Below are positions 32,810-45,136 of a stretch of DNA of 64,000 nt, piece by piece; position 1 is the first letter of the stretch; each line of letters starts with the position of its first letter. The DNA lies in the NCBI GenBank assembly GCA_034440615.1, contig JAOTOM010002700.1, positions 50,658-114,657 of the forward strand. Direction: 5' to 3'. Origin of the DNA: Ashinkailepas kermadecensis. Taxonomy: Eukaryota; Arthropoda; Thecostraca; Neolepadidae. Position numbers and translations under genes: made by a program. The notes under the pieces are model-generated. The model was not told the origin of the DNA, searched no databases, and worked only from the letters and a program-made list of their open reading frames with translations.

Positions 32810-33850
32810 GGTATGCATGAGGCAAGTTTTGCACACATTTTATCTTCATGAAGCAAGCAATAGGGTAAGGACTGGTTAGGTTAAGCTTTTCTTTTAAGTT
32901 AAAAACACTCATTTTTAAACCTTTTTCAACAAACAAAAAATATATCTTCAAAAACAGATTGAGCTAGGGTAGGCTATGTTAGGTTTTTATATTCGAAAAT
33001 GTTTGAGAAAAATTGTGAAATTTTATTTGTGCAAGAAATGCATTTTCTTACATGGAAGGTTAGGCTAGGCTAGGCTAGGTTATGCTAGGTTATGTTATGT
33101 TGCATTTTTTTTTTCTTTTGCACCTTATTTTTATGCTATATTACCCAACTCCAAGCCCATTTGTCGGTGTTATTTTGCCTACTAACTGAAAGGTATGCAT
33201 ATGCACAGGAAATGAGTGGTCACGTCATGTTGACCACATTCACATAGAGATTGCATTGGAAAAAGAAATTCCAAGAATTCAAAAATTACCTGAAGGTGCA
33301 GATTTACCTAATATTGTCCTGAAGTGTCATGTCATTCTGAAAGTTAAAAACAAAAACATCTAGTATACATTTTTGGGTATTGTGATTTTAGATCTTCACA
33401 GGACAAGTTTTACACACATTTTACTGCCATGAAGCAAAGAGTGTTGTTAGGTTTGGTTACATGATGTTAGTTTAGGTGTTTTTATTGAGAACAATTTTCG
33501 TTTATTGAACAACAAAAAAACGTTGATTTTTCTTCAAAAGCAGGTTAGGCTAGGTTAGGTTAGGTTTTTCATTGGATGAATCTTGATAAATAAATATGAA
33601 AGCTTTCTACTGTTTAATATTTCTTTTTTCATGGTAGCTTGGTTAGGTTATGTTATTTATTTTGCTTTTGAGCATTATTTGTATGCTATATTGCCCAATT
33701 GAAGGCCACCATTTAAGTGTTCTTCTACCTGCCAACTGAAAAGTAAGCATTTGCAGTGGAAATGAGCGACATCATGTTAACCATGTTCATAAACTGTTGG
33801 AAAAGGAAGGTCCAATACTTCAAAAATTACCTGAAATCATAAATTTACCA
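32810..33850. repeat. Two-copy tandem duplication, unit about 550-580 bp
   Basis: Blocks in the first copy recur in order in the second. TTTTGCACACATTTTATC (32826) pairs with TTTTACACACATTTTACT (33408); GGTTAGGCTAGGCTAGG pairs with GGTTAGGCTAGGTTAGG; ATGCTATATTACCCAA pairs with ATGCTATATTGCCCAA; GGAAATGAG (33209) pairs with GGAAATGAG (33759); CAAAAATTACCTGAA occurs in both. The last block is also found, more diverged, at 39525-39650. It can be read as a similar short peptide in both copies (see findings). Confidence 0.75.
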
Positions 33851-34242
33851 CATTTTATGGGGGCAAAGTTAACTTGTTCTTTTGTATTTCATTCAATTAG
33901 AAATCCTAACATAAGATATCCTATGATAAACCTTTGCTTTACAGAGGAAAAGCATGTGATTACTGATTAGCATGTCTTGTATACAGTCTAAACTACAAAT
34001 TACTGCAGCTCCTAAGATGGCAAGTGGAGAAGGTTTAGATAAAGATACCTATATAGAAGAACATTGGAATGTAGAGCTGGTGCTGATTTGGTCTGCTTAC
34101 TTTGCTTTTCAGTGCCATCCACCTTGCCACGCCAGAATTTGCTGTGTCAGTTCCTATTATTTTTAAAAGAAAAAAACAGCAACTCTAACATGCACAGAGA
34201 TTACAGCACAATGATGGTACTTTTCTTTGTATAGGTATTATG

Positions 34243-34735
34243 CAGATACTTTGAATAGGATATATCTAGGATAGATGGCATTTTTCCACTCTAGCCAGGA
34301 TATGGGTCTTCAGCATCCAAATCCAGTGTGAAAAGAATACATGCATATTATGCTGGATTTCAAATAAAGTAATTGTACCAGAATGTTGGTGCACTGTACA
34401 ATCATTCCAGGACATGCACAGATGTGTAGAGTTTGGCTTGAAAAATATTCTTTGTTCAGGCATATTTTTTGCCCAAGTTACCTATCCAGATATCTTGAAT
34501 AGTATATATCTAGAATAGATGGTATTTTTCCACTCTGGCCAGGATATGGCTAGGATATGGGACACCAACATCCCAATCCAGTGTGAAAAGAATACATGCA
34601 TGTTTTACTGGACTTCAAACTGAAATAATTGCGCCAAAATTTTGGTGCACTGTATAATCATGGCACAAGTACAGATGTACTGAGTTATGCTTGAAAGAAA
34701 TGCTTGGTTAAAGCATAATTTTTTGCCAAGTATCC
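34243..34735. repeat. Two-copy tandem duplication, unit about 242 bp
   Basis: GGATATATCTAGGATAGATG (34258) pairs with GTATATATCTAGAATAGATG (34501). Also shared are TTTTTCCACTCT.GCCAGG, TCCAGTGTGAAAAGAATACA, TTGGTGCACTGTA and a GCATA.TTTTTTGCC block at the end of each unit. The second copy has a small internal duplication (CCAGGATATGGCTAGGATATGG). Divergence is about 20 percent by eye. Confidence 0.85.
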
Positions 34736-36029
34736 CTGGATATGTACCATTATTTCATTTTTCTGGAGCTATGCTAGATATGTCTAGAGTAATATGTATT
34801 CTCAAGTTGCTTCAACATGGGGAACAACTCAAAACCAGTAAAGCTTGGTTAAATACATTTCCCTTCAATAAAGCTGTCATGAGCTGTAACATATCTGTAC
34901 ATGTGATGTAAGTTTGGTGCTGTGTGTCAAAATTTTCATGGAATTCTTCAGTTTCAAAGCAAGCAGGGTTGGACATGGCTGAATTTGCTCTTTAATGTTG
35001 CATTTCGAGAGAAAAATGCTTAACATTCAATTCCAAAATTGTAATTTTGTCTTCCTGAACCATTAACTCCTTTCTGTATTTTCCAGTTAGCTTGGGCATG
35101 TCAATCAAACAGGAAGAAGTTTGCAGTCATTTGCAAACATCTTAAATATTTTGGTGAAAAGGTCTCATATATTATAATCCCATATATTCCAGACAATTCC
35201 GCATGGAGGATAATTTTGTAAATGACAAACATCCAGTGCAGGAACATTCTTTCAACCCTGATTGGACAGAGTACTTGTCAGCAGTCGGCAGGCTGGATTT
35301 TTGCTTTGCAATCCTGGATGTGGAGAGGAAATGTTTTGGTGTAATTGAATATGGAGAGGTTCTTTTTATTCTAGCTTATGGCATCAGAATCTCGGCTTGT
35401 ACTTTCCAGTAAATCTTGAGCATATCACAGAGTAGTTCATGGTCAAGAACCATTATTGGCCTACAAGTGAGACAAATGAAGACGATTTCTCAAGAGGATG
35501 ATGGTCTGGATGCACCAAATCCAGGATTAGGTAATTTTTCTAACCCCGGCAGTCACTGCTCTGGTTGTACATGTACCCCACCCTTTCTGATTACTATCGA
35601 TCGCGTATTCTTATATGCTTAACTGAGTTGGGTGATGCCATGGTGCAATATTTGGCTTGTGGGTGCAGTATGTTGACATATTATGGCCAGCCAAACATTT
35701 TAATTCAAATTAGCATTATTCGCGTTGATCTCAGTTAACCCCACTATCACCTATTATTATATTCCCTGCATGCATTGCGTTTTGTGTGAACCAATTTCTC
35801 ATCAAGATATGCGGGATACCGGCCTTTTCGTCGGTCTTAGCTCCGCACTGCAAGAGCCGAACTAAGAGCATGGATTCGCGCGGCTGCTTCAAGGATAGCA
35901 ACAAGAATTTGTCGTACAAGATGGACAACATCCGCATAGTCAGTGACCTGCGCGCCATCCAGGCTTCGCCGACCGAGCGTCGTCGGCGCTGTACTGGCGG
36001 CTGCGTCTCGCCTGCATATTAGCGGATTG

Positions 36030-36180
36030 ATTTGGGGCTATGAGGCGGCCACTGCTGCGACTGTGAGGTGGCCATGGTTCGGGCTGTGAGGCGGTCGCTG
36101 CCGCACCCGTGAGGCGGTCACTGTGATGGCTGTGAGGTTGCCGATGCCGCGGCTGTGAGGCCGCCACTGCCGCGGCTAAA
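36030..36180 (+). repeat. 24-bp minisatellite
   Basis: Six imperfect copies of TGTGAGGCGGCCACTGCCGC plus GGCT, GC-rich in an AT-rich surround. It lies inside the 5.46-kb insertion. Confidence 0.75.
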
Positions 36181-37410
36181 CTGATCGGCAATGGTGTGAA
36201 ATGTTATCTTAGTTATGCCCAATTTTGCTTTGTCTAGAAAATTATTTTTTGATAGGACGCTTTTTAGAAGTGCACCACTGAAATTCATATAGATCAGGAT
36301 TCCATCCATATCAGCGTATTTACATGTTTCTTCCACAAAATATATCAAGCTGAAAAATGTGCTGAAGAAGATATTAAAGGAAATGGCTGATGCCTACTAG
36401 TTCTGTTACTACCGTCCAAGTGTAGAAGTACTGTACCTATTAGTAATTAATAATTGCTCGTTGTTTTGTATGTGATGTAAGATGACAGCTAATGGGAATT
36501 ATAAGTATTCATCTGGAATATAACTGTAATCTATTCTATACATGGTAGAAGATTGCGAGTAATTGATGTTCTATTGCCGAAGATCGCTTGGGATTTTTCA
36601 CCTTTATGTGCCGGACTCCGGATTGTGTTATTCTTCGCTATCTTCGAGGGAATTTTGTTTATCCTCCACTGTCTCCGAACGACTTTGCTCTCCGAGCGAC
36701 ATTCAGGAGTTCCTTTGGGAAGGGCGACACTCCTTTTGTTGCGCAAAAATTTACCCAGGGCGCCAAGCGACACCTTTTTCTGATGAAACAATCGAAGAAA
36801 AAGCATGGAAGGCCGTCAGATCTGAAAAAAAATCATGAAAATCATGTTTCTGAAATTTCATGTTATCCAGTCCCGAAGGACAACCGCCCCTTTCACCACC
36901 CAACCCTATCCCCTGTCCATTGGACCCATACCTGATTGGCGACCAATTTCCCAGAATTGTATCTCGTCGGCGACCACCGAAAGGCTTTTTTGAGCCCATT
37001 GTTATGGATTGCTATGATTGTGTTTAGCTGCTCCAAAATGAGCATCAATGGTGTTTTGGACAGTATTAACGATGCAATACAGATTCTAGACCCGGAATTT
37101 GACCTCAGGTCACCTATATAGCAGCACTTTATTAGGTCAGTTCTCTGCTCCAGTTACCGGAACAGGGTCGCCGGCCATACTGCTCGGTCGGGCGGCTCAG
37201 CGCAATCGGCGCAATCGGCCTCACAGGCAATCACTTCCTCGCAAGGCCGCAATATAATGAATACAAAGACAAACTCTTCGCTTTGCTGTTCAATCGGCAG
37301 GGCATCATCTCCAGCTGTTGGAAATCGGGGGTGAGAGATATAACTAGGAACAACTTTATATTACATCTCAATAAAGGCACGCCAAGGCATATTGATGCAA
37401 ACATATATTA

Positions 37411-37476
37411 TGGGACTTCGGATGTTTAAGGACTTCGGATGCTTAGGGACTTCGGATACTTAGGGACTTCGGATGC
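37411..37476 (+). repeat. 20-bp repeat next to B element copy 2
   Basis: Four copies of a GGGACTTCGGATGCTTA-type unit of about 18-20 bp, ending exactly at the TTAA where the B element starts. Confidence 0.8.
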
Positions 37477-37999
37477 TTAACCCGCGCACGTCCGGGGGGG
37501 GGGGCAGATATCTGCCCATTGCGGTTTTTCCTACTTTGCCACCATACTAATCGGGTTAGCAAGGCCAAACCTCGCATGACTGCTCATTGGTCTTTTCCGC
37601 ATATTCTCAGAAATGTTTGACACTGGGTCATCGCAAGTCAGGTCACCAGGTCAGGCGAAGTAACCCAACATCCCTCAGAGCTCTAGGTGGCATCACTTCC
37701 ACAATAATTTGGCGATTTATTTCAAACTTATATCACGTCATGATCTTAGGAGCAGACTTGTGCTCGACTCGAGTTGAATCGAGAATCGACTCGTGAATCA
37801 ATCGTTTTTGGATGAGTCGAGAGTTGAATCGATTCTTTTCCACAAAACATATCTTGAGTCATGAGTTGAATCACATCTTTCTAAAAAATAAATGAGTTGA
37901 ATCATGAGTCAATCATTTGAATCACAATGAGTCATTTGAGTCTTGCGACTCAAATGCAGGTTATAAACAAATGATATGAAGCATGTATCTGTGTGAATA

Positions 38000-39840
38000 T
38001 TATGTCATGACACAAAGTAGGGAGTAAAAACACAGCATAATTATTCATGCTCAGCAATACAATTGTCAACTTGTAATCTGCCAGTGAGTAAAGAATGAAG
38101 GGTACCAGTACTGAAGTTATTTACCAAAAACCAATTACAATAACTACAAATAATTATTAATATTAAGCTTGGTATCCACAATAAGTATCATGCATGGGTC
38201 AATCCTAGTACCAGGAGCACAACACAAATGGGTTGTAATTGTAAAAAAGTATATGGAACCGAAATTGTCCTGCACTGGAATGGGCACCTGCACTGAATAA
38301 AATTGCGGTCGCTTGTTATTTATCACCTGCGCGTCTGATATCATATCAGACGTGGGTGTGACAAATAACAAACAAAGGTACCTTTACTAGAAGGTAGATC
38401 GAAGTTTTCCTTCAAGTCCGCATGACGTCATCCGAAGTTTTTTTCTTAAAATTAAATATATGGTATCAATTTGTGTAATTTGGCTCATTTGGTATCAATT
38501 TGGCTGCAGCTTACTTTTTTCTCTCCTATATATGAATGAAATGTGTACTGGATATAACATATTTTAACCAGTTTGTATATGTCTTCTGTAATATCCTAAA
38601 ACTTAGTCTGGAATACAAGCATGATCTTTTTTGTGAAAAAATAGCATTGTTCTTGTTATAGCAACACATGCTCAACTTTATTGATGACAATATCAAGTAT
38701 TTTGGAATGTGTGGCATTATATAGGTTTTGTTCAGGTGATTGGAGCACGATTACTCGAAGTCCTGACCTGTGTAACTTAAGCAATGTCTCAAACTTATAT
38801 ATAGAGGAGAGGTTATCATGAGATAATAAGTCAGTGACGCCTATATCGAAGTTGATTCTTTCCATCGACAGTTACAGGATTTGTGTACAAATGGCAAACA
38901 TTTTTGATCAAAATGTTGTTTTTCTGGTGTTTTGTAATGTGATTTCAACGAATTTTCATTTGGAAAATGAAAAATTCCCAAGATATAAGCACTTCAAGTT
39001 CAAGTACTTCTACTTAAGAAATCAGTCCAAGAAAATAATTTAACTACGGGTCTTCTCCCTCTATTTTGTTCCTGAGACCACTTGACCTGGGAGCAAAAAT
39101 CCGCTGTAAAACCACCTATTGTATAGGTAACTTCAGTAACAATACCTATGAAACTTCCAGAAATTTAGTAAATATCCTTACTAAACACACTTCCCCTCTT
39201 AGTAAATATACATACTAAACATTCGAGGATGTATTGGACAGCTGTGCCCAAGGCCTATCGAGTCAAGGCTATGCCCTTCACGATTACAGCATCGCAAGGA
39301 AATTCCGCCCCTGGTCGTCGCGTTGTGGACGCGTTGATCTGAGAGTATAAATTATCCGAAATAAATGTCGAATTAAGGCAGAAACATAAGGTTTTCGATG
39401 TCAAAAAGTATTAAATCGAGTGGATGAAGTGTTGAACTTCTTCTTTGTCACGTCTATGACACACCAGGTACGGATGATTATACGCGATGTGCTATATTTG
39501 TAGAGTGAAGATTTTGATCGTTTATTTATTTGCCAACTGAAAAGTTATCATTTGCGGAGAAAATGAGTGGTCGCATCGTCATTTTTATGTTAAAATACCG
39601 TGCATTCAAAATAAAAACTCCAAAGAATCAAAATTTACCTTGATCTCCAATTATACCCAAAGTTTTAGCAAAATAATAAATTCAACAGATCAAGATGTTT
39701 CAATGTTAGAGCATCTTCGTTGGTGTCTAAATAAATACTAATTCCCTTCTTTAATTAGACACCGATGAAGATGCGTAGACATCAAACTGTCTGTTGAATA
39801 AATCATTTTTGCAATAACTGTTTTCACATCACATATAGGG
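38000..39840. other. AT-rich interior, no gene recognised
   Basis: Short open frames only. The block at 39525-39650 (AAATGAGTGGTCGCATCGTC ... AAAATTTACC) is a third, diverged copy of the end of the tandem unit at 33209-33300, so these two large insertions share some sequence. Confidence 0.35.
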
Positions 39841-39847
39841 GAAGAGG

Positions 39848-41930
39848 CAAGGGCGTCGCCACCGGGGGGCAGGGGGGGCAGTCGCCCCCTCTGCCGTCAA
39901 ACAGGGGGCGGGCGCCGCCCCCCCCCCCCCCTGAAATTTGAGGAGGCCCCTATCCGGAAATGCACAGGAAAGAAGTGAGCAATGAGGCCGACGAGATACG
40001 AGAGGAGGCCTCCAAGACGTGAGAGGAGGCCCCTAATTTGAAGAAGGAGTCACCTAGGAGAGGATAGGAGGACACAGAAATCACGAGGGTGCCAACAATT
40101 GGCACGGAGGACCCCAGGAATGCAAAGGATGCCCACAGGATTACAAAGGAGACCCCCAGGATTGCAAAGGAGGCCTCCAGGATTACAAAGGAGGCCCCCA
40201 GGATTGAAAAGGACGCCCCCAGGATTGCAAAGGAGGCCCCCAGGATTGCAAAGGAGGCCCCCAGGTTTGCAAAGGAGGACTCAAGTATTGCAAAGGAGGC
40301 CCCCTGGATTGCAAAGGAGGCCTCCAGGATTACAAAGGAGTCCCCCAGGATTGCAAAGGAGGCCCCTAGGATTGCAAAGGAGGCCTCCAGGATTACAAAG
40401 GAGGCCCCAGGATTGAAAAGGAGGCCCCCAGGATTGAAAAGAAGGCCCCAGGATTGCAAAGGAGGCTCCCAGGATTGCGAAGGAGGCCACCAGGATATCA
40501 GAGGACGACTCCAGGATTGCAAAGGAGGCCCCCAGGATTGCAAAGGAGGCCCCCAGGATTGCAAAGGAGGCCCCCGGGTTTGCAAAGGAGGACTCCAGGA
40601 TTGCCAAGGAGACCTCCAGGAATGCAAAGGAGGACCCTCACGATTGCAAAGGAGGCCCCCAGGTTTGCAAAGGAGGACTCAAGGATTGCAAAGGAGGCCC
40701 CCAGGTTTACAAAGGAGGACTCCAGGATTGCAAAGGAGACCCCATGAATGCAAGGGAGGCCCTCACGATTGCAAAGGAGGCCTCCAGGAGTACAAAGGAG
40801 GCCCCCAGGATTGCAAAGGAGGCCTCCAAGATTGCAAAGGAGGCCCCAGGATTGCAAAAGAGGCTCCCAGGATTACAAAGGAGACCACCAGGATTTCAAA
40901 GGACTCCAGGATTGCAAAGGAGGCCCCAGGATTGCAAAGGAGGCCCCAGGATTGCAAAGGAGGCCCCAATACGGTAAGGGAGACCTCAGAAAATGAGAGA
41001 AGGCCCTAAGACGGAAGAGAAAGCCAGTGGATATGAGATGAGGTTTCGGAGACGTAAAAGCAGTCCCCGAAACGAGTAAGGTTCCACCAAGATAGAAAAG
41101 GATAATCCAGAAAAGTGGCAGGAAGCACCTAATTCGGAAGAGGACGATATAAGATTGGAAAGAGGAACGAGGAAGCCCCTAAAATAGGAGAGAATGGCCA
41201 TTAGATAAGAGGGATGGCTCCCAGGCGAGAAAGAAGGCTTCAAGACGGGTAAGAAGGTCCCCAGGAAATGACGAGGTAACTGAGATAGGAAGGGTTGCGT
41301 GTAATTTGGAAGAGGAGCCACCTAAGAGAGAACAGGAGTCCACCAGGAGATAAGGGGCCAACCTTAAAATTGGAAAAGATAGAATCAAAACGCGGAACAG
41401 GAGGCCCCGAAGACGTGAGAGGAGGCCCCTAATTTGAAAAAGAAAGCCTCCAAAAGAAAAAAGGAGGCCCCTGTCGGACTTGAGAGGAGTCCCTCGAGAT
41501 GGAGTAGGAGGTCTCCATGGCCGAATGAGGCCCCGACGACCGGAAGGAATTCCCAGGAAATGAGAGAAGGCCCTTGAAATTGGAGTGGTAGGTAGCAGGT
41601 ATGGAAGGAGGCGAGGTTTCCAAAATTGAAGATCCCCTCAAGACGGGTAGGGTAAGCTTTGCGAGGACAAAGGAGGATGCCCACGAGGCGTGGCAGGAGG
41701 CCCCTAATTTGGCAGAGGATGCCCTGGAACATGAGAGGAAGTCCCATGCCATGTTAAAGGGGCCCCAGGATGTGGGAGGAGGTCCTCCAAAACGGGAGAG
41801 GAGGACCATTGAATATGGAGGAGGGTAGGCCGGACGAGAAGATGTCCAAAACCGGTAAAGAAGCTCCAGGAAATGAGACGAGACCCCTAAGACGCGAGAG
41901 GAGGTCTATAATTTCCTAGAAGCACCTGAA
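39848..41930 (+). repeat. Repeat E, copy 2: 21-bp array with hAT-like end
   Basis: Starts GGCGTCGCCACCGGGGGGCA, then a C/G-rich stretch, then about 45 copies of AGGATTGCAAAGGAGGCCCCC (21 bp), best preserved at 40130-40980. The rest to 41930 is more diverged (AGGAGGCCCCTAA...). Because the unit is a multiple of three with few stops, open frames of 225 and 306 codons span it on opposite strands; they are rejected as genes. Confidence 0.8.
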
Positions 41931-43850
41931 ATGGCAGGAGTCGTGCCGGGGTACTTGAAAATCACGACATGGGCCGAAAGAGATCCGGCCGGGGCCCCTG
42001 AAATTCTCGCTGAGCCTATGGGTACCAAAAATTCACGCCCGGATCATGAAAATCACGCTAGGGGCACGATAAGTCGTACCGTTCCCCAACAGTATCATTT
42101 GGACACAAATGAAGCCGGGGCAACGAAAAACAATCCGGACATGGATAATCACTCTTGGGCCCCAACAATGACACAAAAAGCATCCAAAACGTATTGGACG
42201 CCCACAAAGTGTCGAGGTCGCTAAAACTCGCGCTAGGGATCCAAGCAAATGACGTCAGGACACAAAAGATTACATTGGACTAAAAAAGTCGCGTCGCAGC
42301 CTTCGAAAATCTCATTGGGGACCAAAAAAGTCGCGCCTGGACCCCAAAGGTTGCTGCTGCCCCAAAAATCAATTATCAACCGGAATGTCACTCTGCGCCC
42401 AAACAAATCGGGTCAAAGTCCCCGCAAAACGCGTTGGGCACTGGAAGAAAAACGTGTCAGGGCACCGAAAAAAATCGCACCTGGAGACCGAAGAATCGTA
42501 CCAGGACCCAAAAATATCACATAAGGACCTATAGGAAAAATAGAACTCCTTCGGTGGCCGCAGTGACATATCAATGGGGCAAATGGCCCCTCCCTCCTAA
42601 GAGGGATATGCTCCCAAGAATCGAGCCGAGGCCCCCAAAAGTCGCGCTGGGACCACAAAAATTCGCGTCGGTCCACCAGAATTCGCGTAGGGGCTCAAAG
42701 TAAATACATCGGGCCCCAGAAAACTCGCTCCGAGGCACGAAAATCTGCAACAGGAACCGCCTAGATCGCGTTGGGGTCACAGCTAAGTACAACGTGCCCC
42801 GCAAACTCGAACCGGTCCCACCAAATTTCGCGCTCGGACCCACAATTCGGTAGTACCAAAAATTTCGCGCTCGGACCCATCGGTAGTACCAAAAATTTGG
42901 TCTGGGCATAAAAATTAACGTCGGGGCTGCCAACAGTTGGCGTCTATGGCCCCACATAGTCACCGTGTGACCCCCAAAGTCCCATCGGTATCCGAAAAAT
43001 AAAGTCGAAGCCCTCCAAAATCAGGAGGGATTGCAAAAAAGTCCGGGTCAGGACAATGGTTCTGAAGCACCGAACATGTCATCAGATGCCTTGACAAATC
43101 TGGTACGGCATCGAAAAACATACCGGAGCTCGAAGAAATTCGAGGTGAGATACAAAAACATGGCACCAGGGACTCGAAACATCAGGGCGGGATTCGGAAG
43201 TTAAAGAAAATTCAGAAGAGATCCACAAAAATCGCGTTGAGCCCAGATAACTGGTGTTGGGTCCCGGAACCACGCGCCTGGGCGCGATAAGTCGCGCTGG
43301 GACCCAGAAAAAACGCACCGAAGCCTCAAAATCGTACTGGGTCCCCACAAATGTGCGTCAGAAGCCCCAAATAAACACAGCGGGACCCTAAGAGCACAAC
43401 GGGGACCGAAAATGCGACTGGCCCTTCAAAGCGCAGTCTCGTAAAAAGCGGCAGGGTCCGAAAACATGCGTTGTAGCCATAACTATATATACCGGGAACA
43501 CTAAAAAAAACAAAAAAAACAAAAACATCGGAAGCTCTGAAGGCACACAGGGGCCATATGACCGCACAAGGGCCTGAAAAGAGGCTGGGGCCGCAAAAAG
43601 CAACATGATCCCAAAACGAACAAAAATACCGGGCACTAAGTAAACACGTCGAGATCTTTGAAAGCGCACCGACAACTAAAAAAAAATATTCGGTGCGCAA
43701 AAAAAAGCAACAAAACCCGAAAACGAGCGGGGTTTCGAAAATGCGTTGGGCTTCTAACAAAAATGAATTGGAGCCTTAAGACACATCCATAGACGAAGAA
43801 ATACGAAACGGGTCCAAAGAAGTACACTCAGGCAGGGCTTCGGTTCGGTA
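41931..43850 (+). repeat. Repeat F: degenerate array of about 30-40 bp units
   Basis: Nearly 1.9 kb made of irregular units each with a purine-rich AAAAA stretch and a TCGCG(C/T)TGGGACC word, such as AAATCGCGTTGAGCCCAGAT and AAGTCGCGCTGGGACCCAGA. Units vary in length and are strongly diverged. The array directly follows repeat E and has a different unit, so two old arrays lie side by side. Confidence 0.65.
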
Positions 43851-45136
43851 GCCAGCCTGGAAGCATGTTTAATCAAAGATATGAGGTGCATTAAAGCTCA
43901 GCGGGTATCCGCATTTCTTCACCATAAAATATGGTAGGAAGGGAACTAATGATCGAATTTAATTAATCGAATTTTCGCAGCGAACGCCCATACGAAGCAT
44001 TTATCACGTCAGATATGGCGCAAGTCTATCATGTGGCAGCAATTAACAAAGCGTAGGAGGCCCAGCAGAATCCGTAGCATCGCACGAAGTGTGGCGAATG
44101 CGCCGAATGCGCAAGATGGGTGTGCACGTGCACTAACGTTGGCGTCGTGGCGACCGGGCACTATGAACTGGAATGTCTGAAATTAGAAAATTTTACATTT
44201 TAAAGTTATTTGTGCAGGTGTAATTTCAGCAGTGCGAGGTGACTTATCAAGGAATACCAAAAGAATACATTTGAACAGGTTGTGGGAGCTAGGGTTGAAA
44301 TCCGACGAATCAGAAACGATCGTGGTAGATTAGGCCCCTCCACAGGATAATTCAGTTGATCACTAATTATTTTATTTAAAAAGTTCCCCTTTGAAAAAAT
44401 AGTGGTCGAAATCGGAAGACTTTATTCAGTAGTTGGACCCCTCCAAATACGTTTGCCCCCTCCCCTTGACGCAAATATGGGTGCGTCACTGGTCTCCCAA
44501 TAATTTTCAGAAACTTACGCCCATGGAGCAAAGCCAACATTGCGGGGGTAAATTCCCCCTCACAAGCATACAAAACAACACCGATGCCCCACATTAAATG
44601 GGAGGAATGATGTTTTAAAATGTATTTTCTTCCTACAAAGTTGTCTTCTGTGATTACAGCCTGCATGATTAGAGCTTCCCAGCTTCAGTACTTTCTCAAC
44701 GACATAATTTACAAAACGGTACAGCACAGCGATAACCATGGGCGTGACGGCGTGGAATTCGAAGGTTTTGCATTATTTATGCATTGTCATTGTTACATTG
44801 TTGCATTGCCATTGATGCATGGTTGCTCAATGCTTGTTCTTGCCGTGAATTTATTCGCGGAGTATTTATTATTTTAGCTTCTGTGCCAAGTGCCTTGCAG
44901 CCAGCACCAAATGTTATGAAAAAAATTAGTAAATCCATAAGATGACGATCAGAAAACCAATTCAATACACTTCTCGTTGTCACCTTCGCGAAATTGTTGT
45001 CCTGGGACTGAGAAATGATCGTTTAAGTTTGTTTATGAGATCAAGCTGGTGGGAATGACTAACAGTAGTGATGAACCTAGCTATATTCAGTTAAACTTGG
45101 TGAACAAAGAAGTGGGTTGATCAATGGGAGATATCT
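43851..45136. other. No gene recognised
   Basis: AT-rich with short open frames. At 44440-44500 CCCCTCCAAATACG ... GGGTGCGTCACTGG may be the end of another hAT-like element, but no partner end was found. Confidence 0.3.

Larger units (their letters stand above)
31538..36997. mobile_element. 5.46-kb insertion with short inverted ends, class unknown
   Basis: Its edges are defined by the interrupted A element. It begins GGGCTCAAAAATAGC and ends GCTTTTTTGAGCCC, an imperfect inverted repeat of about 13 bp. With two more bases the left end reads CAGGGCTC, similar to hAT termini, but no 8-bp target duplication is visible. A GTCGGCGACCA word lies close to both ends (about 31570 and 36968). The inside is AT-rich, with two tandem duplications, GGTTAGG-like runs and a 24-bp minisatellite. 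No transposase was recognised; weak open frames at 35203-35412 and 36553-36935 are not assignable. Confidence 0.6.
31298..37250 (-). mobile_element. piggyBac-like MITE, family A, copy 3, split by a large insertion
   Basis: 31298-31537 is the reverse complement of the right end of the A element (TTAACACGC at 31298, then the GC-rich end and GGTCAAATGAGG). The next part of A resumes only at 36998 (TTGTTATGGATTGC ... GACCTCAGGTCACCTATATAG) and continues to about 37250, where it is truncated. Comparison with copies 1 and 2 shows exactly where it was interrupted. Confidence 0.75.

Noticed and set aside
40089..41009. 306-codon open frame (and a 225-codon frame on the opposite strand)
   Set aside because: It runs through a 21-bp tandem array whose unit length is a multiple of three and lacks stops; the peptide is only the repeat read in codons.
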